A stretch of 6,882 nt of DNA from Sphingopyxis sp. (GTDB lineage Bacteria > Pseudomonadota > Alphaproteobacteria > Sphingomonadales > Sphingomonadaceae), in the NCBI GenBank assembly GCA_012035435.1, contig JAAUPH010000130.1, positions 1 through 6,882 of the forward strand, given 5' to 3'. Below are positions 6,843 to 6,882 of the stretch, piece by piece. Positions within the stretch are counted from its first letter, which is position 1. The number at the start of each line of letters is the position of its first letter. The position numbers and the translations under genes were made by a program. A model generated the notes under the pieces. That model was given only the letters and a program-made list of their open reading frames with translations, was not told where the DNA came from and ran no database searches.

Positions 6843-6882
6843 GATTTGTCGCTTTTCCGAGCCGTCAGGTGATTCCACCTGA
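6795..6882. repeat. Palindromic intergenic element, probably a dispersed alphaproteobacterial repeat
   Basis: The terminator hairpin is followed by a T-rich link containing GATTTGTCGCTTTTCCGAG and then a second perfect hairpin, TCAGGTG-ATTC-CACCTGA (6865-6882), which ends exactly at the window edge. From memory, sphingomonad and rhizobial genomes carry many intergenic elements of this form (an AGAGCGG arm, then TTTGTCGC-TTTTC, then a second palindrome). Only one copy is in this window, so repetition is not shown here. Confidence 0.45.

Overview
The window reads as two unrelated pieces of bacterial genome joined through a short scrambled stretch. About 1460-6882 looks like a GC-rich alphaproteobacterium, most likely a sphingomonad. 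The evidence is the gene order eno, ftsB, pdhA, pdhB (minus strand), the lipoyl domain at the N-terminus of the pyruvate dehydrogenase E1 beta subunit, and a DUF4170 protein. About 1-890 is less GC-rich (positions 241-300 hold 25 G/C of 60; 4981-5040 hold 41 of 60). It carries the minus-strand order rsmD, coaD, aspartate-type aminotransferase, and its donor is probably another lineage. I can only guess at Nitrospirota, from memory of that gene order.

Layout. Positions 1-890 hold the start of an aminotransferase, a complete coaD body with no in-frame stop before the aminotransferase, and the 3' part of rsmD. Positions 890-1460 hold three gene scraps: a plus-strand short-chain dehydrogenase fragment of about 110 bp, a minus-strand HAMP-domain sensor fragment, and the C-terminal end of a FIST-domain protein. 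Positions 1460-4597 hold the central-carbon cluster on the minus strand: pdhB (5' part only), pdhA, ftsB and eno. Positions 4808-6502 hold a tight plus-strand operon of four small, mostly membrane-anchored proteins that resembles the yqjD-yqjE-yqjK arrangement of enterobacteria. A DUF4170 gene follows, then a hairpin terminator that forms part of a longer palindromic element at the window end.

Three genes (pdhB, eno and the third operon gene) each carry one single-base frameshift in a short homopolymer-type run, and one base restores the expected protein in each case. Enolase is normally essential, so sequencing or consensus error is likelier than real mutation. The joints in 880-1470 cut conserved domains mid-sequence, switch strand, and show short sequence shared by both sides. 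That is the pattern of a chimeric read or assembly and not of a designed locus.

I see no convincing undescribed system here. The most biologically interesting intact item is the four-gene small membrane protein operon; the most important caution is that gene adjacency left of about 1470 should not be trusted.
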